Notes: generated by a model from the letters alone, not told the origin. A stretch of 64,000 nt of DNA from RGIG529 sp050950425 (GCA_050950425.1 JBMNHO010000002.1:1240001-1304000), one strand, 5' to 3'; counted from the first letter of the stretch, positions 24,208 through 33,671 are shown. Numbers and translations are program-made.

Positions 24208-27189
24208 TCAGCGGATGGAGACCAGCATCTTCGCGACGGCCCCCCTTGTGATCGGGTCGTTGGGCATGATTTTGTTTTGATACCCGGACAGGATGCCGAT
24301 GGAGGATAACAGGGTCATAGAGGGCTTTGCCCAGCTGGGAACGGCGCTTGCATCCGAGAAGGAGAAGGCGCCTTGGGGGTACCCCCGCTGCAAAGTCCTT
24401 GCCAAAATAGTGGAGACCTCCGCCCGGCTGATGTCCCCATTGGGCAGGAACAAAAGGGAGCCGTTTTGGAGCGAGCCGTTGATCACCCCGGCGGCATAAG
24501 CGGCCTTGACGGCGCCGGTGGCCCAATCGGGGATTTCGGCGGCGTCGGCAAAGGGAAGCGAGGACTCGGCCGTGGAAGTAAGGTCTAAATGGAGCGACCG
24601 GGCCAGCATCAGGGCAAATTCCGCCCGGGAAATGTTTTTGTCCGGCTGGAATGTGTACCCCGCGGCGGTGTAGATCCCAAGGGAAATCTGGTGGTCATAC
24701 AGGTATTGGGCGAAAGGCTTGCACCAATGAGACCCGGTGTCCGCAAAGGGGTTGCCGCCGCCTGCGCCAAGATCCCGGCTGGTGCGGGAGAAGTTGCCGC
24801 TGACATCCGCGGCGGTGAGGGTCAGGCGGTGCAGCGCGCCGTCCGGGGCGGGAAGGACGGCGGTAAGGCCGCCGGTGGCAGCATCCAAAGTGAAGGCCAG
24901 CGCTTCCCCGTCATAGGTGAGAGAAACCCGCTCTTTCGACACGGCGGCGTCGATGTTGTCCTTCACCTGCCCCGTTACTTTGGTTCCGCTGACGGAAAGG
25001 GAAAGGACGGGGGGCGTTTCATCCGCGACGGCCTCATTGGAAGAGGTGAAATGATCCAAATACAAAACGCCCCTTTGCTGCTTTGCGCAGGAAATGCGGA
25101 CCCCGCTTACGGACGTGGTCTGGTGGGGCAGGGAAACGGCGCAGCGCTTCCATCCCGTAAAATCAAGAGAGGTGACAGGAAGGGTGTGAGAACCCTCTCT
25201 GGTGGTTACGTCCATGGAAACCTCGTTTCCCGAGCCGTCTCCGTATATCCAGAAGGTCAGCTGGGTTTCCCCTGACGCAATGGGGAAGGAGGTGCCAAAC
25301 CGCGCGGGGGAGGGTTCGCTGCCGCTGTATGAAACCCGCAAGCTCTGGAACCCGGATTTTACATAGTCTAAGTCGGTCTGGAGGGAAAGGGCGGCAGATT
25401 CCGTGCCGGACACCGCGGAAAGGGAGGTTTCAAAGGACTCGATGGGCAGCACATGGCCGGAAACGGTGACGGGGATGGAATATGTAGTGCCGCCGGCGGA
25501 TACCCGAAGGGTTCCGGTGCCGCTTTTGGCGGCGGCGGTAAACCGCCCCTGGGTGTCCACGGTGCCGATGCCCCCGGTTGTGCTCCACTGGAAGCAGGCG
25601 TTTTGGGAGAGCAGCGTTAGGTTGCGGTATGTTGCGGTTGCAGACAGATCCGTCAGAGAGTTGGGGGAGACGGAAAGGCTGGCAACGGCCTTGCCGGACG
25701 CGTTGTAAAGCGCAATGGCGCCGGGGGTTTTGATGACCGTGACAATGGCCTTGCCCGAGGCGTCCCCCGCGGAGACAGAAACGGTGCAGCGGCTGGCGTC
25801 CCCCCCGGCTGTAAACAGCCCGTCGGAGGAGATGACCCCGTCCCCGTTTTGAATGGAGTAGGAAAGAGGGCCGTCATAGCGCATGGCGTGGTAGTTCGTG
25901 TCCAGCGCAACGGCGGAAATGGGGAGCGTTGCCCCGGAAAGGAGAATCGCGTCATACGGCTCTACATAGAAGCTGCTTAAAATGCCGCTGGGTTGGGTGT
26001 TGGACACCAGAAGAAAACAGGTGGAATTGGCCCGCTGGGTGCCGTCGGACGGGCTGTTGATGAGCTCCAGAGAGGTCTCGTCCGGCGTGGTAACGCCAAG
26101 AGAGGTAGACCCGCCTCCGTCCAGGCAGATGGCGTCCACGCAGCCCAGCTCCAGCAGGCGGGACGCAACCTGAGACATGGAAGCGCCGATGCTGTAGGCC
26201 GGCTGCCGGCCGTCGATGGTATAAAAGATAATCTGCCCGTTTGCCTTGATGCCGATGGCGGTGCGGGGCGCGCTGCCCGTGGGCAGGTTGGAGACCACTT
26301 TTCCGTTTTCCAGCAGGCGGTACAGCCCGCCCATTGCGTAGGCCGCGTCGTTCCACCGGGTGTCTCCGCTGGAAATGGAAATCTGCACCTGATTTCCCGG
26401 GCGCAGGTTTCGCAAAGTGTTCAGGTGCCAGGTGCCGCCGGAGCCGCTGGTGGAAAGGACGACTTTCCCCGGCTCCAGACTTATGGCCCCTGTGGCCTCT
26501 ATCACTTGTTCCACGGTGGCGGTGACGGTTTCCCCGATGCGCAGCCCGTCCGCTCCGGGCGCGGGCAGCGCCAGGATCACGTCAACCCCGGCCTTTGTGT
26601 TCAGGGTTGTGGCGCCGAAATCTTCGGTGAACAGGTAAACGCCCCCTTCCGAGCTGCGCACCTTGTTCATCCCGGCAAGATCAAAGCTTGTCTGTCCGTT
26701 TTCCCCGATCACGGCCTTGATGGTCAAATCGGGCGTGCCGATAAAAGCCGTGCCGTCATCTAAAATGCCGATGGCGGACAGGTAGGAAGAGGAGGAGCGC
26801 AAGGCCCCCTCTGTGACAACGATGCCCAAAGGGACCCCGGTGTTGACCACATAATAATCCCCGTTGATGCCCGCCACCACCTGGCTGCCGTTTGCCTCCA
26901 GGGCTTTGGCGGATGTGGTCAGGGTGGATTTACTGGTGATCTTGCTGCCGTAAGAAACAACGGGGAGAACGGTTTTGTTCGGTGTATATGCGATGTAATG
27001 CTCCTGCCGCAGGTCGCTGTATGTACTGCTCCAAAAAACGCCCTTTGCAAGGGTGGTCCCGTGTGAAAGCTCCGTGTCTACAATTTGAATGTCAGAGCCA
27101 AGGGCGTCGGAGGCAAAGGCGGTTTGCATGCATAAAACACCCAGGAGCAAGAGTGATGCAAGAAACCGCGAGCGAATCTGTTTTCCCAT
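24208..27189 (-). CDS. Secreted SLH-anchored phosphodiester glycosidase family protein
   Basis: A 993-residue surface protein. A signal peptide (about 1-27) is followed by a phosphodiester glycosidase (NAGPA-type) domain of about 300 residues, with IGIKANGQIIFYTIDG and the hallmark DAICLDGGGSTSL near 360. Next come two Ig-like segments (about 410-585), a jelly-roll carbohydrate-binding-like segment (about 585-715, ending LYLDHF), another Ig-like segment and three SLH repeats (about 820-993, with ISRAEFALMLARS, ISRAEVSTILART and ITRGAVAKMLVS) that would hold it to the cell wall. The family removes sugars linked through phosphodiesters. Its position directly upstream of the phosphate operon suggests a role in phosphate scavenging, which is inference. 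Confidence 0.85.
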   Translation of the reverse strand: MGKQIRSRFLASLLLLGVLCMQTAFASDALGSDIQIVDTELSHGTTLAKGVFWSSTYSDLRQEHYIAYTPNKTVLPVVSYGSKITSKSTLTTSAKALEANGSQVVAGINGDYYVVNTGVPLGIVVTEGALRSSSSYLSAIGILDDGTAFIGTPDLTIKAVIGENGQTSFDLAGMNKVRSSEGGVYLFTEDFGATTLNTKAGVDVILALPAPGADGLRIGETVTATVEQVIEATGAISLEPGKVVLSTSGSGGTWHLNTLRNLRPGNQVQISISSGDTRWNDAAYAMGGLYRLLENGKVVSNLPTGSAPRTAIGIKANGQIIFYTIDGRQPAYSIGASMSQVASRLLELGCVDAICLDGGGSTSLGVTTPDETSLELINSPSDGTQRANSTCFLLVSNTQPSGILSSFYVEPYDAILLSGATLPISAVALDTNYHAMRYDGPLSYSIQNGDGVISSDGLFTAGGDASRCTVSVSAGDASGKAIVTVIKTPGAIALYNASGKAVASLSVSPNSLTDLSATATYRNLTLLSQNACFQWSTTGGIGTVDTQGRFTAAAKSGTGTLRVSAGGTTYSIPVTVSGHVLPIESFETSLSAVSGTESAALSLQTDLDYVKSGFQSLRVSYSGSEPSPARFGTSFPIASGETQLTFWIYGDGSGNEVSMDVTTREGSHTLPVTSLDFTGWKRCAVSLPHQTTSVSGVRISCAKQQRGVLYLDHFTSSNEAVADETPPVLSLSVSGTKVTGQVKDNIDAAVSKERVSLTYDGEALAFTLDAATGGLTAVLPAPDGALHRLTLTAADVSGNFSRTSRDLGAGGGNPFADTGSHWCKPFAQYLYDHQISLGIYTAAGYTFQPDKNISRAEFALMLARSLHLDLTSTAESSLPFADAAEIPDWATGAVKAAYAAGVINGSLQNGSLLFLPNGDISRAEVSTILARTLQRGYPQGAFSFSDASAVPSWAKPSMTLLSSIGILSGYQNKIMPNDPITRGAVAKMLVSIR

Positions 27190-27266
27190 ATGACGTTTCC
27201 TTTCTTTGTACCGTTCGGGGCTTACATGATAAAGACGGGATGTTCCTGATGAATTCCGTTGAATTT

Positions 27267-27295
27267 ATGGTAACATAGCAAAATTGCCTTGTAAA
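27267..27295 (-). promoter_or_regulatory. Possible promoter of the phosphodiester glycosidase gene
   Basis: On the minus strand TTTACA (27290-27295), 17 bp, TACCAT (27267-27272), about 80 bp before the start. The -10 is weak. Confidence 0.4.
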
Positions 27296-27327
27296 GGGTG
27301 GGGCGTGAGGAAAAAGGACCCCGCGGG

Positions 27328-27371
27328 AAAACGGCCGGGTGAACCGCAGAAAGCGTCCACCCGGCCGTTTT
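27328..27371 (-). terminator. Terminator after the homocysteine-methyltransferase-like gene
   Basis: A 14-bp stem (AAAACGGCCGGGTG at 27328-27341 and its complement at 27358-27371) with a 16-base loop ends in TTTT on both strands, 7 bp after the stop at 27378. Confidence 0.85.
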
Positions 27372-27377
27372 ATGATG

Positions 27378-28598
27378 TTACAAAACGATCAATCCGTATT
27401 TCTCCACAAGGGGGCGCAGTGTTTCCGGCGCCAGAGAATTCGTGCCGTCATAAAACGCCCGGCCGTTGTAGATGCGCAGGGCCTGCGCCAAAAGCGCCGG
27501 ATTGGCGGAAGAGAGGCAAAGGGCCTCTTGGATCATATACTGGTTTGCCGCAAAAATGCCCAGGTCGTCCTCTTCCTCCAAAACGATCTTGGTGGCGCCT
27601 GCGGGGGCGCCTTCCGCGGCCAGCAAATCCTCCACAAAATGGGGAGAGCAAAAAATGGGCTCGCCCACGTCGATGAGGGGGGAGATAAACCGGGCCTCCC
27701 GCTCAGAGGCGCAGGGAAGCTCGTCGGTTTCCTCCCACCTGTCGTCCTTGTCAAACCGGCAAAAATCAATGGCGTCAATGGCGGCCCGCAGCGCCGCAAT
27801 GTGGGGCGCCGACGCGCCGCCACCCCAAATCTGCACCCCTGCCTTGGCAAAGGCGGGGGCGATGGCAGCCAAGGCGCTTGGCCCCCATGGGTTGTAGGAT
27901 ATGTCCAGATGGGGAAGAACCATCAAAGGCGCCCGGGAATAAAGGGCAAGCCGCTCCACTTGGTCCGACAGTTCAGGCAAATCGCCGTGGAACCGGCCGA
28001 TGCCGAACCCCGCGGCGCCCATCCCCTGGCAGATGATCAGCGCCGCCAGAATGTCCCCTCCGGTTTCCGTGCGCCCGGCTCCGTCGCAGGCGAAGGAGAC
28101 CAAAATGGGAAGGCTCGTTTGCTCCCGCACGGCCAAAATGGCCGCCCGGGCCTCCGCGACGTTTGTCATGGAATCTGCCAGAAAAAGGCGGGCGCCGGCT
28201 TGCGCCAGGCTCCGTGCTTGCTCCGCGTAAACAGTTACCAAAGTTTCGACGTCTGCGTCTCCCCGGGGCGGCGTTTCAAGGCCGGTGGAGGATAGCAGGC
28301 CCACCACCCATTTTCCTTGTGCGGCCTGCTTTACGCAGGACACAAGCGCCCGGTTGTATCTATCTGTCTGGTCGCCCAGGCCGAAAAGGGAAAGCCGGGG
28401 CCGGTTGGCCTCTTCGGTGGGCACGCACAGGGCGTCCGCCCCGGCGGCGGCAAACGCCTGCTTTTGGCGCAGCAGCGCATCCGGGTGTGCCAGCATTTGC
28501 GTGACGGGGGAATCCCCCTTTGCGGCGCCTTTGGCCCTCAGGGCAGCGTTGCTTGTGCCGTCCAGAAGGAACGGCGATGGTAACGGGATGTCGTCCAT
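27378..28598 (-). CDS. Homocysteine S-methyltransferase-like protein lacking the zinc cysteines
   Basis: A 406-residue protein with a homocysteine-methyltransferase-like TIM-barrel: FLLDGTSNAAL at the start, DALCVPTEEANRPRLS, LFLADSMTNVAEARAA, and ILVSFACDGAGRTETGGD. In active family members three cysteines bind zinc (one in a GLNC-type motif, two in GGCCG). Here the positions read FGIGRFHGDLPEL and IWGGGASAPHI, with none of the three. The C-terminal 130 residues end with a stretch resembling the opening of a pterin-binding domain (ALRIYNGRAFYDG ... PLVEKYGLIVL). ATG 28598 has AAGGAG 10 bp upstream. True function is unknown. Confidence 0.7.
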   Translation of the reverse strand: MDDIPLPSPFLLDGTSNAALRAKGAAKGDSPVTQMLAHPDALLRQKQAFAAAGADALCVPTEEANRPRLSLFGLGDQTDRYNRALVSCVKQAAQGKWVVGLLSSTGLETPPRGDADVETLVTVYAEQARSLAQAGARLFLADSMTNVAEARAAILAVREQTSLPILVSFACDGAGRTETGGDILAALIICQGMGAAGFGIGRFHGDLPELSDQVERLALYSRAPLMVLPHLDISYNPWGPSALAAIAPAFAKAGVQIWGGGASAPHIAALRAAIDAIDFCRFDKDDRWEETDELPCASEREARFISPLIDVGEPIFCSPHFVEDLLAAEGAPAGATKIVLEEEDDLGIFAANQYMIQEALCLSSANPALLAQALRIYNGRAFYDGTNSLAPETLRPLVEKYGLIVL

Positions 28599-28672
28599 AG
28601 CGACAGATCTCCTTTTGTTTAAAATCAAAGATTGAAATCCTTCGAGCGCAAGAAAGGAAGCGGATAAGGGGA

Positions 28673-30364
28673 TTACATTTTTTCCGGCGCGGTGACGCCG
28701 ATGAGGGAAAGGCCGTTTTCCAAAACCGACCGAACGGTGTCCGCCAGCTTCAGCCGGGCGTGGAGCAGGGCGGGCGCCTCATCTTTAATGCGGTTGGCGT
28801 TGTAAAAACGGTGGAAGCCCCCGGCCAGCGCGACCAAGTATCGGTTGATCCGGGAGGGGTCATAGTCCCGGGCGGCCAGGCGGATTTCCTCGGGAAGCTG
28901 GGCTAAGGTCTTGATCAGCGCCTGCTCCACCGGCGTGGAGAGGAGGGAAACGTCGATGTCCCCGGCGGAACAGACGGCGTCTCTCTGGTCCTTCAGGGTT
29001 TCGACCAGGCTGCAAATTCTGGCGTGGGCGTACTGCACGTAGTACACTGGGTTTTCCGAGTCCTGCCGCAGGGCCAGCCCCATGTCAAACTCCAGATGGG
29101 TGGTGGGCTTGGAGTTGAAAAAGAACCGGGCCGCGTCTTTGGAGATTTCGTCCAACAGATCGGACAGGGTGATGCTTTTTCCGCTGCGCTTGGAGACCTT
29201 TACGGTCTCTCCGTCCCGCACCAGACGCACCAGCTGCATGATCAAAAAGTTCAGTCGGCTGCTGTCGACGCCAAGGGCGGTGATGGCTTTTTGAAAGCGC
29301 AGCGCGTGGCCGTGGTGGTCCGCGCCCAGCACGTCGATCACCCGGTCAAACCCCCGCACCTCGAATTTATTGCGGTGGTAGGCAATGTCAACGGCAAAAT
29401 ATGTGTACCCGCCGCCGCCCCGCCGCAGCACCTCGTCTTTTTCGCCGCCCAGCTCCGTCACTTTCAGCCATAGGGCGTCGTCCTTTTCATAGGTAAAGCC
29501 CTTGTCGATGAGAAGCTGGACGGTTTCGTCCACATATCCGCTCTCGTGCAAAGCAGACTCCCGGAACCAGCAATCATATCGGATGCCGTACCGTTCCAGG
29601 TCTGTCCGCATTTTTTCAATGTTGTGGGCCAGCCCGAAGGCGCGCAGGGCGGCCTGCCGGGCTTCCGGCTCCGCTTTGGCATATTTGTCGCCGTGCTGGC
29701 TTAAAAACAGCCGCGCCGTGTCCCAAATGTCCTCGCCGTGGTACCCGTCTTCCGGGAAGGCGCAGGCGTCCTCGCCGTACAGCAGCTGCAAATATCGGGC
29801 CTCCAGGGAGCGGCCGAATAAATGGACCTGGTTGCCCGCGTCGTTCACGTAAAATTCCCGCCAAACGTCGTACCCCGCTCGCTCCAAAATAGAAGCCAGG
29901 GCATCCCCCAGAACGCCGCCTCGGGCGTTGCCGATTGTCATCGTACCTGTGGGGTTGGCGGAAACGAATTCCACCATCACCCGGGTGCCGCTGCCCACGT
30001 TCAGCTGACCGTAGGATAGCCCTTCCTGCTCAATGTCCTTTAAAACCGCGCCGTACCAGCGGGGAGAAAGATGAAAATTCAGAAAGCCGGCGCCGGCCAG
30101 TTCCGCCGATGCAAAATAGCTGCCGGACAGATCCAGATGATCCAGCATCAGCTGCCCGATCTCTCTGGGGTTGCGTTTCATTGTTTTCGCGGCGGTCAGC
30201 GCCACGTTGGTCGCGTAGTCCCCGTGGGCCGTGTCCTTGGGGATTTCAATGGTACCCCCAAGGGAAAGGCCGGGGGGAAGCAGCCCTTTTTCCGCCGCCG
30301 CTTGATAGGCCGCGGCGGTGAGGGCAGCGATTTGATCCTTGGCCGCCTGAATCAGGTTTGACAT
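28673..30364 (-). CDS. argS: Arginyl-tRNA synthetase
   Basis: A 563-residue class I synthetase that charges tRNA-Arg. The HIGH-type motif appears as ANPTGTMTIGNARGG, a form seen in clostridial ArgS, and the KMSK loop as VKVSKRSGKSITLSDL. The C-terminal DALR anticodon-binding domain ends near VRSVLENGLSLIGVTAPEKM. It follows a DUF1934 gene by 48 bp, the same pairing as ywiB-argS in Bacillus. Confidence 0.97.
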   Translation of the reverse strand: MSNLIQAAKDQIAALTAAAYQAAAEKGLLPPGLSLGGTIEIPKDTAHGDYATNVALTAAKTMKRNPREIGQLMLDHLDLSGSYFASAELAGAGFLNFHLSPRWYGAVLKDIEQEGLSYGQLNVGSGTRVMVEFVSANPTGTMTIGNARGGVLGDALASILERAGYDVWREFYVNDAGNQVHLFGRSLEARYLQLLYGEDACAFPEDGYHGEDIWDTARLFLSQHGDKYAKAEPEARQAALRAFGLAHNIEKMRTDLERYGIRYDCWFRESALHESGYVDETVQLLIDKGFTYEKDDALWLKVTELGGEKDEVLRRGGGGYTYFAVDIAYHRNKFEVRGFDRVIDVLGADHHGHALRFQKAITALGVDSSRLNFLIMQLVRLVRDGETVKVSKRSGKSITLSDLLDEISKDAARFFFNSKPTTHLEFDMGLALRQDSENPVYYVQYAHARICSLVETLKDQRDAVCSAGDIDVSLLSTPVEQALIKTLAQLPEEIRLAARDYDPSRINRYLVALAGGFHRFYNANRIKDEAPALLHARLKLADTVRSVLENGLSLIGVTAPEKM

Positions 30365-30412
30365 GACAAAAGCTCCATTCTGTTGCCGGGAAAGGCATTA
30401 CTTTATTCAAAA

Positions 30413-30856
30413 TTAAGAGTTTGGAAGGGACCGCTCCGCATCGCGCACATGGATATAAAAATAGTTTTCCCCCGCGATGGCATGGTCGATTTCCAGCGCA
30501 TAATTGATCTCAATGTTACCGCCCGTTTCGCTCAGATTGAAACGGACACGGCGGGCAGACACGCCCACTGTCATAGACCCATAGGGCGTTTCGTACATGG
30601 AAATGTGTTTTTGGCCTTCCTCAAACACCATTTGGGAGTTGACCTGCCCCAGGCGAACCAAAGTCACTCGCCCGTGTTCCACCTGAAAGGTGGTGGTGGT
30701 GCCTTCCAGGCCCGTCAGTTCCGATTCTTTGTAGGAAAGCAGGTACCCCGTCTCGTCCTGAGACAAGGTGCCGGAGGTGACAAGCTCGATGATGTCGTCG
30801 TCGATGTCCTCATAGGATTGGGTGCCGCGGATGGAGATGATAACCTCTTTGTTCAT
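30413..30856 (-). CDS. DUF1934 (YwiB-like) beta-barrel protein
   Basis: A 147-residue protein rich in beta-strands: VIISIRGTQSYED, TTTTFQVEHGRVTLVRLG, and ISMYETPYGSMTVGVSARRV. This is the lipocalin-like DUF1934 family, with no firm function and conserved beside argS. ATG 30856 follows GAGGAAACGT; the longer frame to 31012 has no family similarity. The 258-bp region upstream shows no gene. Confidence 0.85.
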   Translation of the reverse strand: MNKEVIISIRGTQSYEDIDDDIIELVTSGTLSQDETGYLLSYKESELTGLEGTTTTFQVEHGRVTLVRLGQVNSQMVFEEGQKHISMYETPYGSMTVGVSARRVRFNLSETGGNIEINYALEIDHAIAGENYFYIHVRDAERSLPNS

Positions 30857-31114
30857 ACGTTTCCTCAGTTCTTTGTTTGAAATGACATAATAATAGGAAA
30901 ATATTATATACCGTTTTTGGAGTTTTGTAAACGCCCGCCGGCGAAATTGGGCAAAACGAACGTTTTTCCCCTGCACTTCCCAAAAGGGAGAAGCAGGAGA
31001 TTCGGCTGTCATGCCGCCTTTTCGCCTCCAACGAAAGGCCGTTTGACAGAAGGCGCCGCCCCGGCATAGAAAGATGGGTCAGGGGGCGGAGCAAGGAAGG
31101 AGAACGAGACATGC

Positions 31115-31933
31115 TCATTCGTCAATCGCCACCTGCTCTACAAACCCTTTCACCGGCCGGCCCAGAAAAATCCCCGCCAGGCGGGAGAACTGGTCTGTGC
31201 TGTCTGTGACGTAGTAATGGCAGTCGGCAACACGCCCGGGGCAGGGGGCGGCTAGGGCGTTTCGCTCCGTCAGTGTTTTTTTTAAGTGCAGGGCGCCGTG
31301 GACGCCGGTGCTGATCAGCGTTACCCGCCCTTCCAAAAAGTCGTCAATGGCGTCTGTGAGCAGGGGATAATGGGTGCAGCCCAAAATCAGCGTATCAATG
31401 CCGATTGTTTTCAGATCCGTGAGATATTCCTTCACCGTCAGCTCCACCAGAGGGTCGCCCTTGGCGTAATGCCCGCTTTCCACCAAAGGGACAAAGAGAG
31501 GGCAGGGGACGCTGTAAATCTGGGCGTCGGGGTTTTCTTTTCGGATCATCCGTTCATATGTTCCGCTGTGGATGGAAGCGTGGGTGCCGATCAGCCCGAT
31601 TTTCCGGTTGTGCGTCATAGAGGCGGCGGCCTTGGACGCAGCCTCCGCCACGCCCAAAATGGGCAGATCATATTCCGCCTGCACCAAGTCCAAAACCGTG
31701 GTGCTGACGGTCCCGCAGGCCACCATAATGGCCTTGAGATCAAACTTGGTCAAAAAGTCGATGTCTTGCCGGGCATATTTTAAAATAGTGGGCCTGGAAC
31801 GGCTTCCGTAAGGGACACGGCCCGTGTCACCCAGATAGACAATGCGTTCGTTGGGGAGCATGTCCAGCAGTTCCCGCACCACGGTGAGCCCCCCCAGGCC
31901 GGAGTCAAACACGCCGATGGGGCGATTGTCCAT
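31115..31933 (-). CDS. murI: Glutamate racemase
   Basis: A 272-residue enzyme making D-glutamate for peptidoglycan. The motifs are GVFDSGLGGLTVVREL, the catalytic cysteine in MVACGTVSTT (near 74) and the second in LILGCTHYPLL (near 186). Length is normal. Its promoter was not clearly identified; a palindrome lies about 85 bp upstream. Confidence 0.95.
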   Translation of the reverse strand: MDNRPIGVFDSGLGGLTVVRELLDMLPNERIVYLGDTGRVPYGSRSRPTILKYARQDIDFLTKFDLKAIMVACGTVSTTVLDLVQAEYDLPILGVAEAASKAAASMTHNRKIGLIGTHASIHSGTYERMIRKENPDAQIYSVPCPLFVPLVESGHYAKGDPLVELTVKEYLTDLKTIGIDTLILGCTHYPLLTDAIDDFLEGRVTLISTGVHGALHLKKTLTERNALAAPCPGRVADCHYYVTDSTDQFSRLAGIFLGRPVKGFVEQVAIDE

Positions 31934-32016
31934 GTCAGTCCTCCTTAATCAAGCGGCAAAAGCGCGCGAGAGGGGCGCGGCGCCGCGGTTTTGTGGCCGG
32001 GTCACAGAATCCGACA

Positions 32017-32037
32017 GACTTTATCATATGATAAGTC
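32017..32037. promoter_or_regulatory. Palindrome upstream of murI
   Basis: TTATCATATGATAA (32021-32034) is a perfect 14-bp palindrome, extended by GACT and AGTC arms with a single-base offset. It could be an operator for murI. No regulator is assigned. Confidence 0.35.
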
Positions 32038-32065
32038 GCCGGAGAAAACAAGAGAAAGCGATGAG

Positions 32066-32110
32066 AAAAATCCCCAAAGAAGGCCGCTTGGGTTCGCCTT
32101 CTTTGGGGAA
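32066..32110 (-). terminator. Terminator after the cupin gene
   Basis: On the minus strand a 14-bp stem (TCCCCAAAGAAGGC at 32071-32084 on the plus strand with its complement at 32096-32109) is followed by T5, 22 bp after the cupin stop. Confidence 0.85.
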
Positions 32111-32131
32111 AACGCTTACCAAAAGGGGGCG

Positions 32132-32476
32132 TTAAGGGATGATCACGGCCAGCATAGAGGCGGTCTGCTGGGTGCGGTTTTCCACTCGATGGGAAGCGCC
32201 GCCTGTGGTAAACGCGCCGTCGCCGGGGCGCAGCACATACTCTTTTTCCCCCTCAGTGACCACAAGCTCCCCCTCCAGGACGTAGTAAATTTCCGCGTTG
32301 GTTTCGTGGACGTGCTGACCGATGGAGTCCCCGGGGTGAAAGACGCACTTGGCGCAGAGGGTACATTTCCCGGCCATGTCGTCGGCCTCAAACACATGCT
32401 GTGCGTCGATGATGCCGGTGCCGCCGTGGATCTTAACCCAGTCCTGGGTCCGCATGTTTTCCTTGTGTACGATCAT
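32132..32476 (-). CDS. Small cupin-domain protein
   Basis: A 114-residue single-domain cupin. Metal ligands of the two cupin motifs are visible: GQHVHETNAEIYYVLEGE (motif 1, two His and one Glu) and PGDGAFTTGGASHRVEN (motif 2, one His). Substrate is unknown. ATG 32476 has AAGGAG 7 bp upstream. It is 53 bp downstream of mutY on the same strand. Confidence 0.85.
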   Translation of the reverse strand: MIVHKENMRTQDWVKIHGGTGIIDAQHVFEADDMAGKCTLCAKCVFHPGDSIGQHVHETNAEIYYVLEGELVVTEGEKEYVLRPGDGAFTTGGASHRVENRTQQTASMLAVIIP

Positions 32477-32529
32477 GTTCATTCTCCTTTTGTTTTTGGT
32501 TTTATAGGTGGGTCTGTGTTTCGTCGGTT

Positions 32530-33600
32530 TCAGAGTCTTCCCTGTACGCCGCCGGAGAGATATCGCTCCACCAAGGGGAGAAAAGGGGAAAAAGCGGAGG
32601 GAAGGGCATATTGATGCCGCAGCCGAGCCTCGTCCGCCCAAACCCAGCCCGCCGGCAGAGCATCTTCCGGCAAAACAATGGCTTCCGCCGTCATGTGCCA
32701 CTCAATGTGGGTAAAAATATGGGTTCCGCCTTGGATTTCCCCCTTTTGACCCGGGGGAATGTGCCACTGCTCCAAGGCGCCCTCGCCGTCTCCCAGCACA
32801 TTGGGAAACTCCCAAAGGCCGGACAAAAGCCCCTTTTCCGGGCGTTTGCGCAGGGCCACAGAATCCCCGTGAAACAGGAGAAAAACCGTGCGCTCCTCCA
32901 CCCGCCGGGGCTTTTTCGGGGTTTTGACGGGCAGATCTCCCGTTCGCCCCTCCAAATGGGCCGTGCAGAAACCGGCGGCGGGACAAAGGGCGCAAAGAGG
33001 CGCCCCGTTTGGCAGGCACACGGTGGCGCCCAGCTCCATCAACGCCTGGTTAAAATCCCCCGGCTGGCGGATGGGAACGATTTCGCCCACGGCATCTCCC
33101 AAAATGCGCTTGGAAAGGGGCGCTGTAATATCCCCGTCAAATCCGGTGATCCGGGCGGTGACCCGAAGCACGTTCCCGTCAACCGCGGGAGTGGGGATGC
33201 CGAACGCGATGGAAGAAATGGCCCCCGCCGTATACGGGCCGATGCCGGAAAGGGACAAAATATCTTCATACGTATGGGGAAACACCCCGCCGAACCGCTC
33301 CATAATCTGAAGCGCCGCTTTTTTTAAATTTCTGGCCCGGCTGTAGTACCCCAGTCCCTCCCAAAGCTTCATGAGCTGATCGTCCGGGACGGCGGCCAAG
33401 TCCGAAACAGCGGGCAGCGCCGCGAGGAACCGCTGAAAATAAGACAAAACGGCGGCCACCCTGGTTTGTTGCAGCATAATTTCAGAGACCCAGACCCGAT
33501 ATGGGGTGGGATGGCTGCGCCAGGGCAGCACCCGGGCATGTTCTTGATACCATTGGAGCAGGGGAATGGGCAGCTGCTGGAGCAGGGCAAGATGATGCAT
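32530..33600 (-). CDS. mutY: A/G-specific adenine glycosylase
   Basis: A 356-residue DNA repair enzyme that removes adenine opposite 8-oxoguanine. The helix-hairpin-helix region is LSGIGPYTAGAISSIAFG with the catalytic Asp in PAVDGNVLRV. The 4Fe-4S cysteines are in VCLPNGAPLCALCPAAGFC, where the first spacing is seven residues. A NUDIX-like C-terminal domain reads the 8-oxoG strand (LLFHGDSVALRKRPEKGLLS). ATG 33600 has AAGGAG 6 bp upstream. Confidence 0.96.
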   Translation of the reverse strand: MHHLALLQQLPIPLLQWYQEHARVLPWRSHPTPYRVWVSEIMLQQTRVAAVLSYFQRFLAALPAVSDLAAVPDDQLMKLWEGLGYYSRARNLKKAALQIMERFGGVFPHTYEDILSLSGIGPYTAGAISSIAFGIPTPAVDGNVLRVTARITGFDGDITAPLSKRILGDAVGEIVPIRQPGDFNQALMELGATVCLPNGAPLCALCPAAGFCTAHLEGRTGDLPVKTPKKPRRVEERTVFLLFHGDSVALRKRPEKGLLSGLWEFPNVLGDGEGALEQWHIPPGQKGEIQGGTHIFTHIEWHMTAEAIVLPEDALPAGWVWADEARLRHQYALPSAFSPFLPLVERYLSGGVQGRL

Positions 33601-33641
33601 GGCTTCTCCTTTGGGTGTGTTTGATTTTATTTCGTGTAGCC

Positions 33642-33671
33642 AGTATAGCGCAAAAGAGCCGCAAGAGTAAA
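33642..33671 (-). promoter_or_regulatory. Promoter for mutY
   Basis: On the minus strand TTTACT (33666-33671), 18 bp, TATACT (33642-33647), about 40 bp before the start. Confidence 0.6.
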
